64,000 nucleotides of DNA from Periplaneta americana (lineage: Eukaryota > Arthropoda > Insecta > Blattodea > Blattidae), in NCBI RefSeq assembly GCF_040183065.1, contig NC_091119.1, forward strand, positions 206,876,298 to 206,940,297. The letters are read 5' to 3'. Below are positions 22,898-31,940 of the stretch, piece by piece. Each line of letters starts with the position of its first letter. Positions within the stretch are counted from its first letter, which is position 1. The notes under the pieces were generated by a model. The model did not search any database and was not told the DNA's origin. It was given only the letters and a program-made list of their open reading frames with translations. The position numbers and the translations under genes are program-made.

Positions 22898-23425
22898 CAG
22901 TATGCGCCAAAACAAACAGTACTGAAATTATCACTCAACTGCCGTTCATGTTTCCCTAGCAACGAAATAATTATTTATTATACCGGTATACAATAGTTTG
23001 ACATATTGTGAATTCAGTGTTGTGTTGATTTCTGCAATTATGTTTCTCACAACAGAGGAGAAGGTCTTTATGGTCGAGCATTATTTCCGGTCATATGGAG
23101 TGGGGCGTCAGAATGGGCCGAGATTGCGCCACGTTAAAGAGCAGTACCAGGAGTGATTTAACAAATAACACAACAATGTTAGCTGTTGTCCAGAAGTTCC
23201 GTCGTACGGGATCAGTATTATGTCGTCTTGCATGTTATAATGACTTATCTTGATTTGCAGAGTATTTTTATAATTTCAGTAACCATAAATTGCAGATATC
23301 AACACGAGACTGAATTCACAATATGTCAAATTATTATATACAACAAATATAACATAATCGTTGCTAGGGAAACGCGAATAGCAGATGAGACATAATTTCA
23401 GTATTCTTTGCTTTGGCACATACTG
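22898..23425 (+). mobile_element. Mariner-type derivative, 528 bp, about 150-bp inverted ends
   Basis: The left end CAGTATGCGCCAAAACAAAC is matched in inverse at the right (ends 23425); similarity continues to about 150 bp per side, including TTTCCCTAGCAAC and TGACATATTGTGAATTCAGT. TA flanks both ends (22896-22897 and 23426-23427). The interior (23041-23230) holds only the start of a transposase. Confidence 0.85.
23041..23230 (+). pseudogene. Mariner-type transposase N-terminal fragment
   Basis: An ATG starts MFLTTEEKVFMVEHYFRSYG, then RLRHVKEQYQE and a TGA. A frame change leads to TMLAVVQKFRRTGSVLCR. This is the DUF4817-type helix-turn-helix region of mariner-like transposases. The catalytic domain is deleted and the inverted end starts immediately after. 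Confidence 0.75.
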
Positions 23426-23581
23426 TACATACATAGGCTAATAATAAAACTGCGAAGATCATCTGAGTAAGATGAAGGAAGAAATTTTTTCAGTTCATTT
23501 TGAAGAAGTTTTTCCGATAAATCTTTGAAATACAGTATGTGGATTCAATGTTCTTCCGTTAATGACTTAACATGTTATACA

Positions 23582-24110
23582 TAAGGTATAAAACCTTTAT
23601 GCTCGACCATGCCGAAATGTAGTAATTATATACCTGGTAGTAGCCCTTTAATGCACCTCATTAAAGTACACCTATCCATTAAAGTTCAGGTGTTCAGCAA
23701 TCGAAAGACAACTAGAGAAAAGTCACGGAGGCTGGAAATCCAATACTGTCACAGAAGGGTATGTTCTGTTACTATAATAATTAGCGTTAATTGTAAATAA
23801 TATACAAATAAATTCAATTTGTCATCTCTTTTTTCAATTCTAAATCAATTTCCAGGTTATGTCAAGGCTAATGTTCATCTTATTCTCTACGTTATATCAA
23901 GGTCGATGACATTCGGCCTCGGAAAAAAATCAATACTTTCGCGTCTGCGCACACCTCACAATTCAGGTCAGTTAGCTACTCACTTACATAACCATAACAT
24001 ACGCTTGCGCTCGTTTCATAAACAAACATACTTGCGTCTTAATTACTACCATTATAGGCTCGTTGCATTATGTAATATTATATTACATATTTAATTGTTG
24101 ATATTAACTT
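23582..24110 (+). mobile_element. Crypton-like element, internally deleted copy
   Basis: It matches 31109-31940 at both ends: CTCGACCATGCCGAAATGTA at the left, CTTAATTACTACCATTATAG at the right. The short coding piece RRLEIQYCHRRVC in the wrong frame covers GTCACGGAGGCTGGAAATCC, which encodes the recombinase motif HGGWKS in the longer copy. The segment after that is missing and joins straight to the 3' non-coding region. Confidence 0.6.
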
Positions 24111-24469
24111 TTTCGTACCTTTTACTTGCGACATCATCTGATATATTTTTTACATTCATAATATAATAACCTCTGTTTTTGTATACCATTGATATCAATA
24201 AAGTTAAAAGCTTAAAAATAAATATACAAAGATCAATATAAAATTACAAGTCTTCATTATTTAAATTACATTAAAAATTCTTGTGAATAATATCACGTTA
24301 TTATTGGGTGAAATATGAAAACTTTCTTCCAATTCGCCTTTGACTATTGTGTCGTATGAAATTTATTGCGAGTGTATTGATGTATATGAGCCTAATATTA
24401 TAACAATGATAAACTTATATCGACTTACAATAAATTTAAAAACCACATTAAAACCATAGTCAGGTTGGT
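24111..24469. other. No gene recognised
   Basis: AT-rich, no frames of note, no repeat match found by eye. Confidence 0.35.
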
Positions 24470-24545
24470 CGGTCTGGGGATTTGAACCGCGGACCTCTCG
24501 ATTGCGAACCCCTTGGGGAACGTATGAGATATCTGACTCGGTTGA
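24470..24545 (-). mobile_element. tRNA-derived SINE head, decayed
   Basis: The minus strand contains GTCCGCGGTTCAAATCCCC (box B), then GACCGACCAACCTGACT, which parallels the SINE at 46300-46437. The remainder is degraded. Confidence 0.5.
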
Positions 24546-24959
24546 GTTGAGAGAATAATTGAACCCAAAATCTGTCGTGAATCATTCTTTCAGTTGCTGT
24601 TTGTTGTTGTTGTTTAGTCAACTATCCGAAGACAGGTCTGAACCTCGCAAGTGATAGCAAGAAGGTACGATTTATGAGGCAACTAGGCCAGAAGATAATG
24701 GGGTAGGGTGGCGAGCCTTTCCCTCTTTCAGTATTATCCAGTAATTGTCTTTACCGAGCCCCACCCTATCATTTTCACCTCTAGAAATTCATTGCCCTTC
24801 CTAGTAATAGACCATTTCTCTTAACGTTTGTTCACAGAAATGCTTTTCAATTATTACACCTAGTTACGGTTCCTATGGTTACGCCATGTTTAAGCTTTGT
24901 AATTGTGTTCAATTAGCGGTCAGGAAAACAGTCTTCCTTGGTAAGCTGCAGGGACAGTC
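24546..24959. other. Unassigned, possibly a dispersed repeat
   Basis: No coding match. The stretch 24600-24790 (GTTGTTTAGTCAACTATCCG onward) reads like a repeat I have met in other insect DNA, but no second copy is in this window. Confidence 0.3.
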
Positions 24960-24962
24960 TTA

Positions 24963-25849
24963 AGGCTGGTTCACAATAAACCGGAAACGAGAATCAAAAC
25001 GAAAACGAAAACGGTAAAATTGTTAAAATGTGTACATTTAAATGTGAGCATTCAAAATTAACGAAAAAGCTTCCCGGGATCGGGAATGGAGAGTTGGCCA
25101 AGTTTCAACTTTGGCGTTCACGTTTCCGATCACAGCCCACTAGATTCATTCTATTGCCATCTAAAAGCTATTTTGTCGTCGTATATTTTGTAGCAAGAAG
25201 ACCGTGACATAACCTATGCATTATTTTGTTCTGTGCTGTGCATCATGGAGCAAGTTTCATTTGATGAGATTCTAATATTGAGTGTTGAGGAAAATCCTCA
25301 CGTTTACGATAAGCGGCGCGCCTCGTATAAAGATGAGAAAATGAAGGAGAATACGTGGCTTTCAATAGCTGCATCTTTGAACACCGATCGTAAGTGAATC
25401 ATATTTTATTACTGTATTAGTTGTATTACACACTACATATTCATGCTTCAATTCAATGACTACTGTTGTGTTCATTTTTGTTCTATTACAAATGTTTCTT
25501 CTCTAATTATTTTACGTCATGGTAGACTTAAAATACGTTGTGATAATAATGATGCATGGGCATATTTATAGTACCGTACCTAATGAAATGTTTCAGTTGA
25601 AATTTCGAAGTTGGTTAACCTGTGTTTATGTTGGCTGCATTGTACTCATGAGAGAACGCCATTGGTCAATTATACACAAATAACATCAGAATGCGTAATA
25701 TCGACTTTACATATCGTTATTGACATTCATATCGATATGCATAGTCATCTACGTTCTCGGTTTATTGTGAATCAAAAATTTTCATATTCACGTCCTCTGC
25801 TTCTCGTTTTCATTCTGGTTCTCGTTCCCGGTTTATTGTGAACCAGGCT
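24963..25849 (+). mobile_element. PIF/Harbinger-type element, 887 bp, with MADF exon
   Basis: The ends AGGCTGGTTCACAATAAACC and its near inverse (right end at 25849) are flanked by TTA at 24960-24962 and 25850-25852. This fits the 3-bp TWA target duplication of PIF/Harbinger. The inverted-end motif GGTTTATTGTGAA occurs twice near the right end (about 25757 and 25830), suggesting repeated binding sites. A near full-length sister in inverse orientation is at 42972-43862. The DDE transposase gene is absent; one exon of the accessory DNA-binding protein remains (25245-25389). Confidence 0.82.
25245..25389 (+). CDS. MADF-domain first exon of a Harbinger-type accessory protein
   Basis: The ATG at 25245 opens MEQVSFDEILILSVEENPHV, then YDKRRASYKDEKMKENTWLS, with no stop before GATC|GTAAGT, a strong splice donor at 25390. 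The spacing of the acidic helix, the P-x-V/L-Y turn and the later Trp fits a MADF (Myb/SANT-like) DNA-binding domain. Harbinger elements are known to encode a Myb-like protein that assists the transposase. The sister copy (43430-43574) keeps the same length, start and donor. No later exon is recognisable, so expression is unproven. Confidence 0.62.
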
Positions 25850-25852
25850 TTA

Positions 25853-26344
25853 GTGTCTATGCGACGCAGTGTCAGAAATCTGCACTCGATGCTCTGTTTC
25901 TTTTTCGACTCAGAGCGCGGAAGAATTTTGGCTTAAGTCCGCATATGGATTCTTTATGCATTGTAAACGACATAAAATGTAGTTTAACTCCGAATTTCCA
26001 TATAAGAAAACATACGTCATCACACTACAGTTCCCATCATATTTCAAAGTGTTACTACGTAAGAAATGCCGGAGATACAAATTGTGCTGCTTGTTGTCAC
26101 AAAGGAAAAGACAGACAAAGCATTCAAGACTCACCACAGAAGATTTAAGCAATACGTTCCTGCACTCTGGTGTCGTTGGGCGTGAGTAGTCATTCGCTTC
26201 TTCTAGCTGAAAAAAAGAGATAAACAGAGTGAGCAAAATCTTTGGCACTGTCATCTTGAACGTCTTGCTGCATTCACATTCTACGGCGAAATTTAATAAC
26301 CTATGGCTTTATAAATATATAAAAATTAAATTACTATTCATTCA
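25853..26344. other. No gene recognised
   Basis: Short frames on both strands (67-114 codons) lack recognisable domains. The segment 25853-25925 is GC-rich and probably continues the pre-insertion sequence left of 24960. Confidence 0.35.
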
Positions 26345-26632
26345 TTGTGTTCTGCCCAAGAGCAGGTCTTTCACTGCAAACCCAGCATTCTCTAGTCTTT
26401 CCTATTTTCTGCCTTCCTCTTTGTCTCCTCATACGATCCATATATCTTAATGTTGTCTATCATCTGATATCTTCTTCTGCCCCGAACTCTTCTCCCGTTC
26501 ACCATCCCTTCCAGTGCATCCTTCAGTAGGCAGTTTCTTCTCAGTCAGTAACCCAACCAATTCGTTTTCTCTTCCTGGTCAGTTTTAGCGTCATTCTTTC
26601 TTCACCCACTCTTTCCAACAGAGCTACGTTTA
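26345..26632 (-). mobile_element. LINE-G 3' end, minus strand
   Basis: The reverse complement encodes fragments such as GRKWVKKE-like text, RKRIGWVTD-like text and GMVNGRRVRGRRRYQ-like text, matching LINE-G plus copies at 27455-27905. The 3' UTR motif CAGTGAAAGACCTGCTCTTG is at its left end (26350-26375). Degraded, not coding. Confidence 0.7.
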
Positions 26633-27149
26633 TTACTAAATTACTATATCAAACACAATCTTCAAAATTACGAACAATCAAGCTCATCAGCTTAAACAAA
26701 ATCATGTGCAGGCAATGTAGAAACCATGCTTAGTTTATATTTTGGTGATGCTGATGTGTGATATGTATAAGCAATAACAAATAAGTAGTAACAAATGTTA
26801 TATTAAACATAACACAATACATTTAACTGAAACTTACTTGACGAAATATCCAGCAAAATAATCACAGGTTTAACACCGAAATCATCCATTTTATTTCAAC
26901 CAATAAGAAGACGGTCCCAATGTATTACCGTTATCGGACTTCATGTTCTACTGTAATATTATAGTATCATCGTTGTCAGTGTATTACCCGTACTTAAAAA
27001 ATTATAGTTGTTTTCGATATACTAATATTTGCTTTTACCGCATATCCGAAGTGCAACCCCTATACATAGACACGGTCCTAACATAAAAGAAGACTAATCA
27101 GAAGGCCTTTGGATGAAACCAAAAATTATCCACTATACTTGTTGGTGTT
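26633..27149. other. No gene recognised
   Basis: AT-rich sequence without assignable content. Confidence 0.35.
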
Positions 27150-27905
27150 CTATAAGCAGTAACATGAGCTGCTGCCAGGAAGTCAAAAGGAGGATAGCAA
27201 TGGCAAAGGAAGCTTTCAATATAAAAGGAGCATCTTCTGCGGACCTCTGGAGAAAGAACTAAGGATGTTATGCATAGACTTTTCGCTAGCCCGCGCTACG
27301 AGCGTGCTAAACTAGCCCCGGCTATCGACTGATTACTTGTACAGGATTCATATCAATTCATATCGCTAACAATGGTTTATGAATACGAAAAACGTTAGTT
27401 CACTGATCACCCACCGGAAGCCAGCGCTAAGAACGTCTATGAATATGACCCTAAGAGACTAGTGAAGTGCTCTGTATGGAGTGTGGCATTGTATGGGGTA
27501 GAAACATGGACATTACGACGAAGTGAAGAGAAGCGACTAAAACATTTGAAATGTAGATATGGAGAAGAATGGAGCGTGTGAAATGGACAGACAGACTAAG
27601 AAATGAAGCTGTGTTGGAAAGAGTGAGCGAAGAAAGAATAATGAAAGTAATCAGGAAGAGAAAGAAGAATTGGCTGGGCCACTGGCTGAGAAGAAACTGC
27701 CTACAGAAGGATGCACTGGAAGGAATGGTGAACGGGAGGAAATTTCGGGGCAGAAGAAGATATCAGATGATTGAGAACATTATATAAGGTATATTAATCG
27801 TTTGCGGAGACGAAGGGGAAGGCGGGAGAGAGGGGACATTGGAGAATATTAGGTTTGCGGTGAAAGAAAAACCTGTCCTTGGGCAGAAGAGCACTAATGA
27901 ATATG
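27150..27905 (+). mobile_element. LINE-G copy interrupted by a MITE
   Basis: The left part encodes CCQEVKRRIAMAKEAFNIKG. The right part encodes MERVKWTDRLRNEAVLERVS, RKRKKNWLGHWLRRNCLQKD and GRKFRGRRRYQMIENII, the C-terminal end of a non-LTR RT protein. The MITE at 27258-27455 lies between KEL and RLVKC-like codons. Frames change several times, so this is a relic. The 3' UTR contains CTGTCCTTGGGCAGAAGAGC. Confidence 0.75.
27258..27455 (-). mobile_element. MITE, sister of 21036-21413
   Basis: The ends CTAAGGATGTTATGCATAGA and TCTATGAATATGACCCTAAG are imperfect inverses. The reverse complement matches the MITE at 21036 over both flanks of its microsatellite. The region equivalent to the (GATAT)n array here is only GCGATATGAATTGATATGAA. 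CTAAG beside both ends may be the target duplication. Confidence 0.75.
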
Positions 27906-28535
27906 TAACTCGTAAATGGTGAATATGATTACCACATCACCACCACTATTACGACTACACCAGCACCACTACTGATATTGTGTTAAAATGCAAAGCGCGG
28001 CATTGCTGATGGCAGTTTTGGATAGCCCTTGACCTGCTGGCCGTTAACATGCCACTGTACACACGAATCGTATACCCCCATCAAATTTAAACACGATTAT
28101 GTTGGCAACAGCATCAACAAACTGTTAACAGCATTGCAACTACCAGCTCGCCACGCGAAGTTGTTAATTTCGTTTCTGTTTTCAACAGCTGGAAACAAAC
28201 TGGTACTCTAATTCCAAGTACATGATGTGAAAACTGACAAAAGAAGGGAAACGAGCCATTTGGATGTCAAAACGTTTTGAATTTGCAAGGCTCGACGGCT
28301 GCGAACACGGGACACTTCACACCGTGGCAACAGTTACACGCACTTCTTTGTTACGTAACTAGTTACATGGTGTAATTGTGGGTCAGTCGTTCTTGCTGCA
28401 TGGCAATGTTTTCGACCACAAATGCACCGCACCGGATTCGATTTGGTGGAGATTTAACTCTTTTCGCAGGAACACTGGCATGCTAACATCAAGTTCGTCA
28501 AAATAAGTATCAACGGTTTGAGTAATCGAATAAGA
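27906..28535. other. No gene recognised; GC-richer 27980-28330
   Basis: Unique-looking sequence with several GTTAAC/TTAAC motifs and no coding match. Confidence 0.35.
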
Positions 28536-28546
28536 TAATAATAATA

Positions 28547-28588
<42 letters not shown>
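28536..28588 (+). repeat. (ATT)n array at the 5' edge of LINE-A copy 3
   Basis: ATT units run directly into the LINE-A coding sequence TATCTGGGAGCTACAG. This is one of several LINE fragments whose 5' truncation point coincides with a trinucleotide array. Confidence 0.92.
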
Positions 28589-29201
28589 GTTATATCTGGG
28601 AGCTACAGTAACAAATATAAATGATACTCGGGAGGAAATTAAACACAGAATAAATATGGGAAATGCCTGTTATTATTCGGTTGAGAAACTTTTATCATCC
28701 AGTCTGCTGTCGAAAAATCTGAAAGTTAGAATTTATAAAAGAGTTATATTACCGGTTGTTCTGATGGTTGTGAAACTTAGACTCTCACTTTGAGAGAGGA
28801 ACATAGGTTAAGGGTGTTTGAGAATAAGGTGCTTAGGGAAATATTTGGGGCTAAGAGGGATGAAGTTACAGGAGAATGGAGAAAGTTACACAACACAGAA
28901 CTGCACGCATTGTATTCTTCACCTGACATAATTAGGAACATTAAATCCAGACGTATGAGATGGGCAGGGCATGTAGCACGTATGGGTGAATCCAGAAATG
29001 CATATAGAGTGTTAGTTGGGAGGCGGGAGGGAAAAAGACCTTTAGGGAGACCTAGACGTAGATGGGAAGATAATATTAAAATGGATTTGAGGGAGGTGGG
29101 ATATGATGATAGAGAATGGATTAATTTTGCTCAGGATAGGGACCAATGACGGGCTTATGTGAGGACGGCAATGAACCTCCGGGTTCCTCAAAAGCCAGTA
29201 A

Positions 29202-29204
<3 letters not shown>
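28589..29204 (+). mobile_element. LINE-A copy 3
   Basis: Coding starts [20 protein letters not shown] and passes [20 protein letters not shown] 1-bp loss near 28763 shifts the frame at the VLYGCETW motif. The second frame carries [35 protein letters not shown] and [12 protein letters not shown] up to a TGA at 29147-29149 that replaces the Trp codon of QWRAYV. The RT catalytic motifs are upstream of the truncation. The 3' end CCAGTAAGTAAT passes into an (AAT)n tail. Confidence 0.88.

Positions 29205-29258
<54 letters not shown>
29205..29258 (+). repeat. (AAT)n tail of LINE-A copy 3
   Basis: Follows GTAAGTAATAAT at the LINE 3' end. Confidence 0.92.
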
Positions 29259-29262
<4 letters not shown>

Positions 29263-29372
29263 CACTGAGATCATAGATTATACAGTATTATTCGACCTGT
29301 TCTAAATTTAGAAAAAGCTTATCCATTGTTTTCTGGCTGACCTGTTGTTGATATTTGAGGAGAAAAATTTGC

Positions 29373-29444
29373 TCCGGCGCCGGGGATCGAATCTGGGTCT
29401 TTGGTTCTACGTACCAAGCGCTCTGACCAATGAGCTACGCCGAA
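29373..29444 (-). other. tRNA-like cloverleaf, left arm of copy 1
   Basis: The minus strand can fold with acceptor TTCGGCG/CGCCGGA, D-arm GCTC...GAGC, an anticodon-like arm CTTGGT/ACCAAA and a T-arm with TTCGATC in the loop. The anticodon arm has one pair too many and no U33, so it is not a functional tRNA. Boxes A and B suggest polymerase III start sites derived from a SINE head. Confidence 0.7.
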
Positions 29445-29515
29445 TTCAATCCACAGCACCGGACCGAACCCTCCTCCTTCATTGTTTCCCTTTGTGGCCT
29501 GACTCCAAGTTAGGC

Positions 29516-30308
29516 GAAATCGAAAAATCGAAAAATCGAAGGAGAATTGGGAGGAAAATTTTAAAAGGTACGCAAAACGCGTCCTTGCAAGGGGTTGGGG
29601 GCTGTACAAAACTAAATATGTGAGCTCCAAGCCTGTTGGCCACTAGTCTCACTCCGGGTTACGCTGCTCCTCTGAAGGAGCTCTAGAAAATTTTGAAGGG
29701 GAAGCCGAAATTGGACGTAACCTCTTAGGTACCACATACGCGAGGGGGGCTGAGATTGATCAAGTGATCACGGAACGGGGCGAGGAGGAGTTGGCTGGTG
29801 TTTGCCGTTAGAATGGCAAGACGCCGTCATCTGTTGTTCGATGACAAAGCATGTGAAGGCCGTCGGAAGAAGCGCCGTGTAATCTAATCTGCAATTTGAG
29901 AGGTCCCTGTCCTTTCAATTTGCGACTTATTGAGTGACCTCGTATATTTAATAGACTACTTATATTATCTGAACTAGGGCATACATCGTTTATAATAAGG
30001 GTGGAATATATATGGGGAAGGGCATATAGGTCCGTGGCCCATTTCTTATAGGGCTCATCCCGACATTTGTCTTACGCCTGAGGAAAACCACGGAATACCT
30101 TAGGCAGGATGAGTTGTCTCATATAAGAGACTAGCCAATTTGGCTATTATGTAGGAGGTGATTGTTGTCCTGAGCCTTGTTGAATCGTCTCAATTTTGAG
30201 ACAAGCCATTTGGCTATATGATGGCTCAATTACGAAGAGGGGGGAGAGATGTAATTAGTTAATTAATTTAAAGTAATTAGGGAGATTAATGGGGATATGA
30301 GTGCAGGT
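29516..30308. mobile_element. 793-bp unidentified insertion within the palindromic element
   Basis: CTCCAAGTTAGGC occurs at 29503-29515 and 30309-30321, bracketing the insert as a 13-bp target duplication. The left end begins with repeated GAAATCGAAAAATCGAAAAA, which on the minus strand would be a CGATTTTT-type tail, so a minus-strand retroelement is possible. The interior is GC-moderate with no domain-bearing frame. The family is unknown. Confidence 0.65.
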
Positions 30309-30566
30309 CTCCAAGTTAGGCATAAATGTTGACGTATATGTCCAATGTCAACTGCCATTATACTAGGAGCGCACTCAGCTGAGTGACTTGTTTGGCCGGG
30401 ATTCCGCAGTTAAGTGCACAGTAATCTGTACAAATATAAGCACTGCAGCTATACAGTGCACATAACTGCGGAATCCCGGCCAAACAAGTCACTCAGCTGA
30501 GTGCGCTCCTAGTATAATGGCAGTTGACATTGGACATATACGTCAACATGTAATGCCTAACTTGGA
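30309..30566. repeat. Near-perfect inner palindrome, arms about 111 bp
   Basis: The left arm CTTGTTTGGCCGGGATTCCG is matched exactly in inverse on the right (CGGAATCCCGGCCAAACAAG near 30469). The spacer 30421-30455 contains CACTGCAGCTATACAGTG. Only a few mismatches separate the arms, so it could extrude as a cruciform or fold in RNA. Confidence 0.88.
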
Positions 30567-30625
30567 GTCAGGCCACAAAGGGTAACAATGAAGGAGGAGG
30601 GTTCGGTCCGGTGCTGTGGATTGAA

Positions 30626-30697
30626 TTCGGCGTAGCTCAGTGGTCAGAGCGCTTGGTACACAGAACCAAGGACCCGGGTTCGATTCCCGGCGCCGGA
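30626..30697 (+). other. tRNA-like cloverleaf, right arm of copy 1
   Basis: The acceptor TTCGGCG pairs with CGCCGGA. The D-arm is GCTCAGTGGTCAGAGC, the anticodon-like arm CTTGGTACACAGAACCAAG, the T-arm CCGGGTTCGATTCCCGG. The anticodon arm is too long and the variable loop too short for a genuine tRNA. The intact T-arm and box A (TAGCTCAGTGG) mean a polymerase III promoter may persist. Confidence 0.72.
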
Positions 30698-30722
30698 GCA
30701 AATTTTTCTCCTCAAATATTAA

Positions 30723-31088
30723 TTGTCATTATCACAGATATTATTCTGTAGGACAAATTAATAAATCTATAATATGATCTGTTGTTGTTTACCATCGGTT
30801 TATGATTTAGAACAGTCATGGGCATTCGTGCCACTGTGTACCACGGTAGTCTCGCAGGATTGTCGTCACTCCTCGCTCAGTTCCTTCAGTACGGTATTGA
30901 ACTCAGTGCATATGGCAGTACGTTCCAAAACAATGCAGTGGCTGCCGTCAGTTCCAATAGAGAGCGTAAAAAAACGAAACTTCCCTTGTACAAAGAAGAA
31001 TGCAGAAATGCATACTTAACGACTCTTAAACATGACGAAATATAGACAAAATTGACATGTAGTTGAAAACTAGGAAGTTCAAGCTTTC
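30723..31088. other. No gene recognised
   Basis: Overlapping frames of 75-81 codons near 30774-31045 show no known motif. Confidence 0.35.
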
Positions 31089-31108
31089 AGATTATAGGCC
31101 TATAAAGA

Positions 31109-31940
31109 TTTTTATGCTCGACCATGCCGAAATGTAGTAATTATACACCTGGTAGCAGCCCTTTAATGGACCTCATTAAAGTACACCTATTCATTAAAGT
31201 TCACGTGTTCCACCAATCAGAAAATACCATTGTAGCAATATGAAAGCGCAGGTATCGATTATTCCCGGATATGCAATCGACATCACAACATTGAAACGTC
31301 ACGGAGGCTGGAAATCCAATACTGTCGCAGAAGGTTATGTTGAAGAATCGATCCAAAATAAAATTGAAATCTCAAATACAATATTAAACTCAGTCGAAAA
31401 AAACAACACACAAATTAACATCAATTCACCGTCATCTTCCAGCCTTTCACAAAACACATTCCCGCAAATTAATTTCACCAATTGCACAATAAATCATCTG
31501 TATTTGAAATAAAGTCAGTTCTGTTACTATAATAATTAGCGTTAATTGTAAATAATATTCAAATAAATTCAATTTGTCATCTCGTTTTTCAATGTCTAAT
31601 TCAATTTCAAGGTTATATCAAGATTAATGTTTATTTTACTCTCTAGATTATATCAAAGTCAATGTCGACATTTGTTTCTCGGAAAAAATCAATACTTTCG
31701 CGTCTGCGCACATCTCACAATTTACGAGGTATTGCACAAGGTCAGTTCTGCTCCTCAGACAGATAAAAATAACATGAATACTTATGAATAATTCCAAGTT
31801 AGAAATATGGTCGAGCATAAAAAGTCGTATGAAACTTGACTATAATGGTAATGAAGACGCACGCATGAAAATTATGAAACTCGCTTGTGCTCGTTTCATA
31901 AACATACTCGCGTCTTAATTACTACCATTATAGCCTCGTT
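31109..31940 (+). mobile_element. Crypton-like element with recombinase C-terminus
   Basis: The left end CTCGACCATGCCGAAATGTA and right end TTACTACCATTATAGCCTCG are shared with the shorter copy at 23582-24110. The coding part is at 31240-31512. Near 31803 the inverse of the left-end motif (GGTCGAGCATAAA) reappears, giving partly inverted ends. Classification as Crypton rests on the tyrosine-recombinase motif. Confidence 0.55.
31240..31512 (+). pseudogene. Tyrosine recombinase C-terminal fragment (Crypton-type)
   Basis: The frame contains ITTLKRHGGWKSNTVAEGYV. The H-x-x-W block and the Tyr ten residues after the His match the second His/Trp and nucleophilic Tyr of tyrosine recombinases. These enzymes cut and rejoin DNA through a 3'-phosphotyrosine. 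A Ser/Asn-rich tail follows and ends at a TAA at 31510. The upstream catalytic Arg and Lys region is missing. The bare motif could also derive from a related eukaryotic recombinase element. Confidence 0.6.

Larger units (their letters stand above)
29352..30718. mobile_element. Palindromic (foldback) element capped by tRNA-like sequences, copy 1
   Basis: The outer arms are inverted: TATTTGAGGAGAAAAATTTG at the left, and CAAATTTTTCTCCTCAAATA at the right, ending at 30718. Each outer arm holds a tRNA-like sequence (29373-29444 minus, 30626-30697 plus) with box A and box B. The inner arms (30309-30420 and 30456-30566) continue the palindrome around a 35-bp spacer. Flanks are TTGA (29348-29351) and TTAA (30719-30722). 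The left arm is split by a 793-bp insertion (29516-30308). Without it the element would be about 560 bp. A second copy at 59685-60186 has TTAA on both sides. Confidence 0.8.

Noticed and set aside
25611-25841. 76-codon frame also found at 42980-43210
   Set aside because: Its conservation is explained by the two Harbinger-type copies sharing DNA. It overlaps the inverted end and has no domain, so I do not call it a gene.
30626-30697. A functional tRNA gene
   Set aside because: It folds as a cloverleaf, but the anticodon arm is too long, U33 is absent, the variable loop is short, and inverted copies of it cap a mobile element.
29340-30725. LTR retrotransposon
   Set aside because: The terminal repeats are inverted, not direct, and no gag-pol coding sequence is present.
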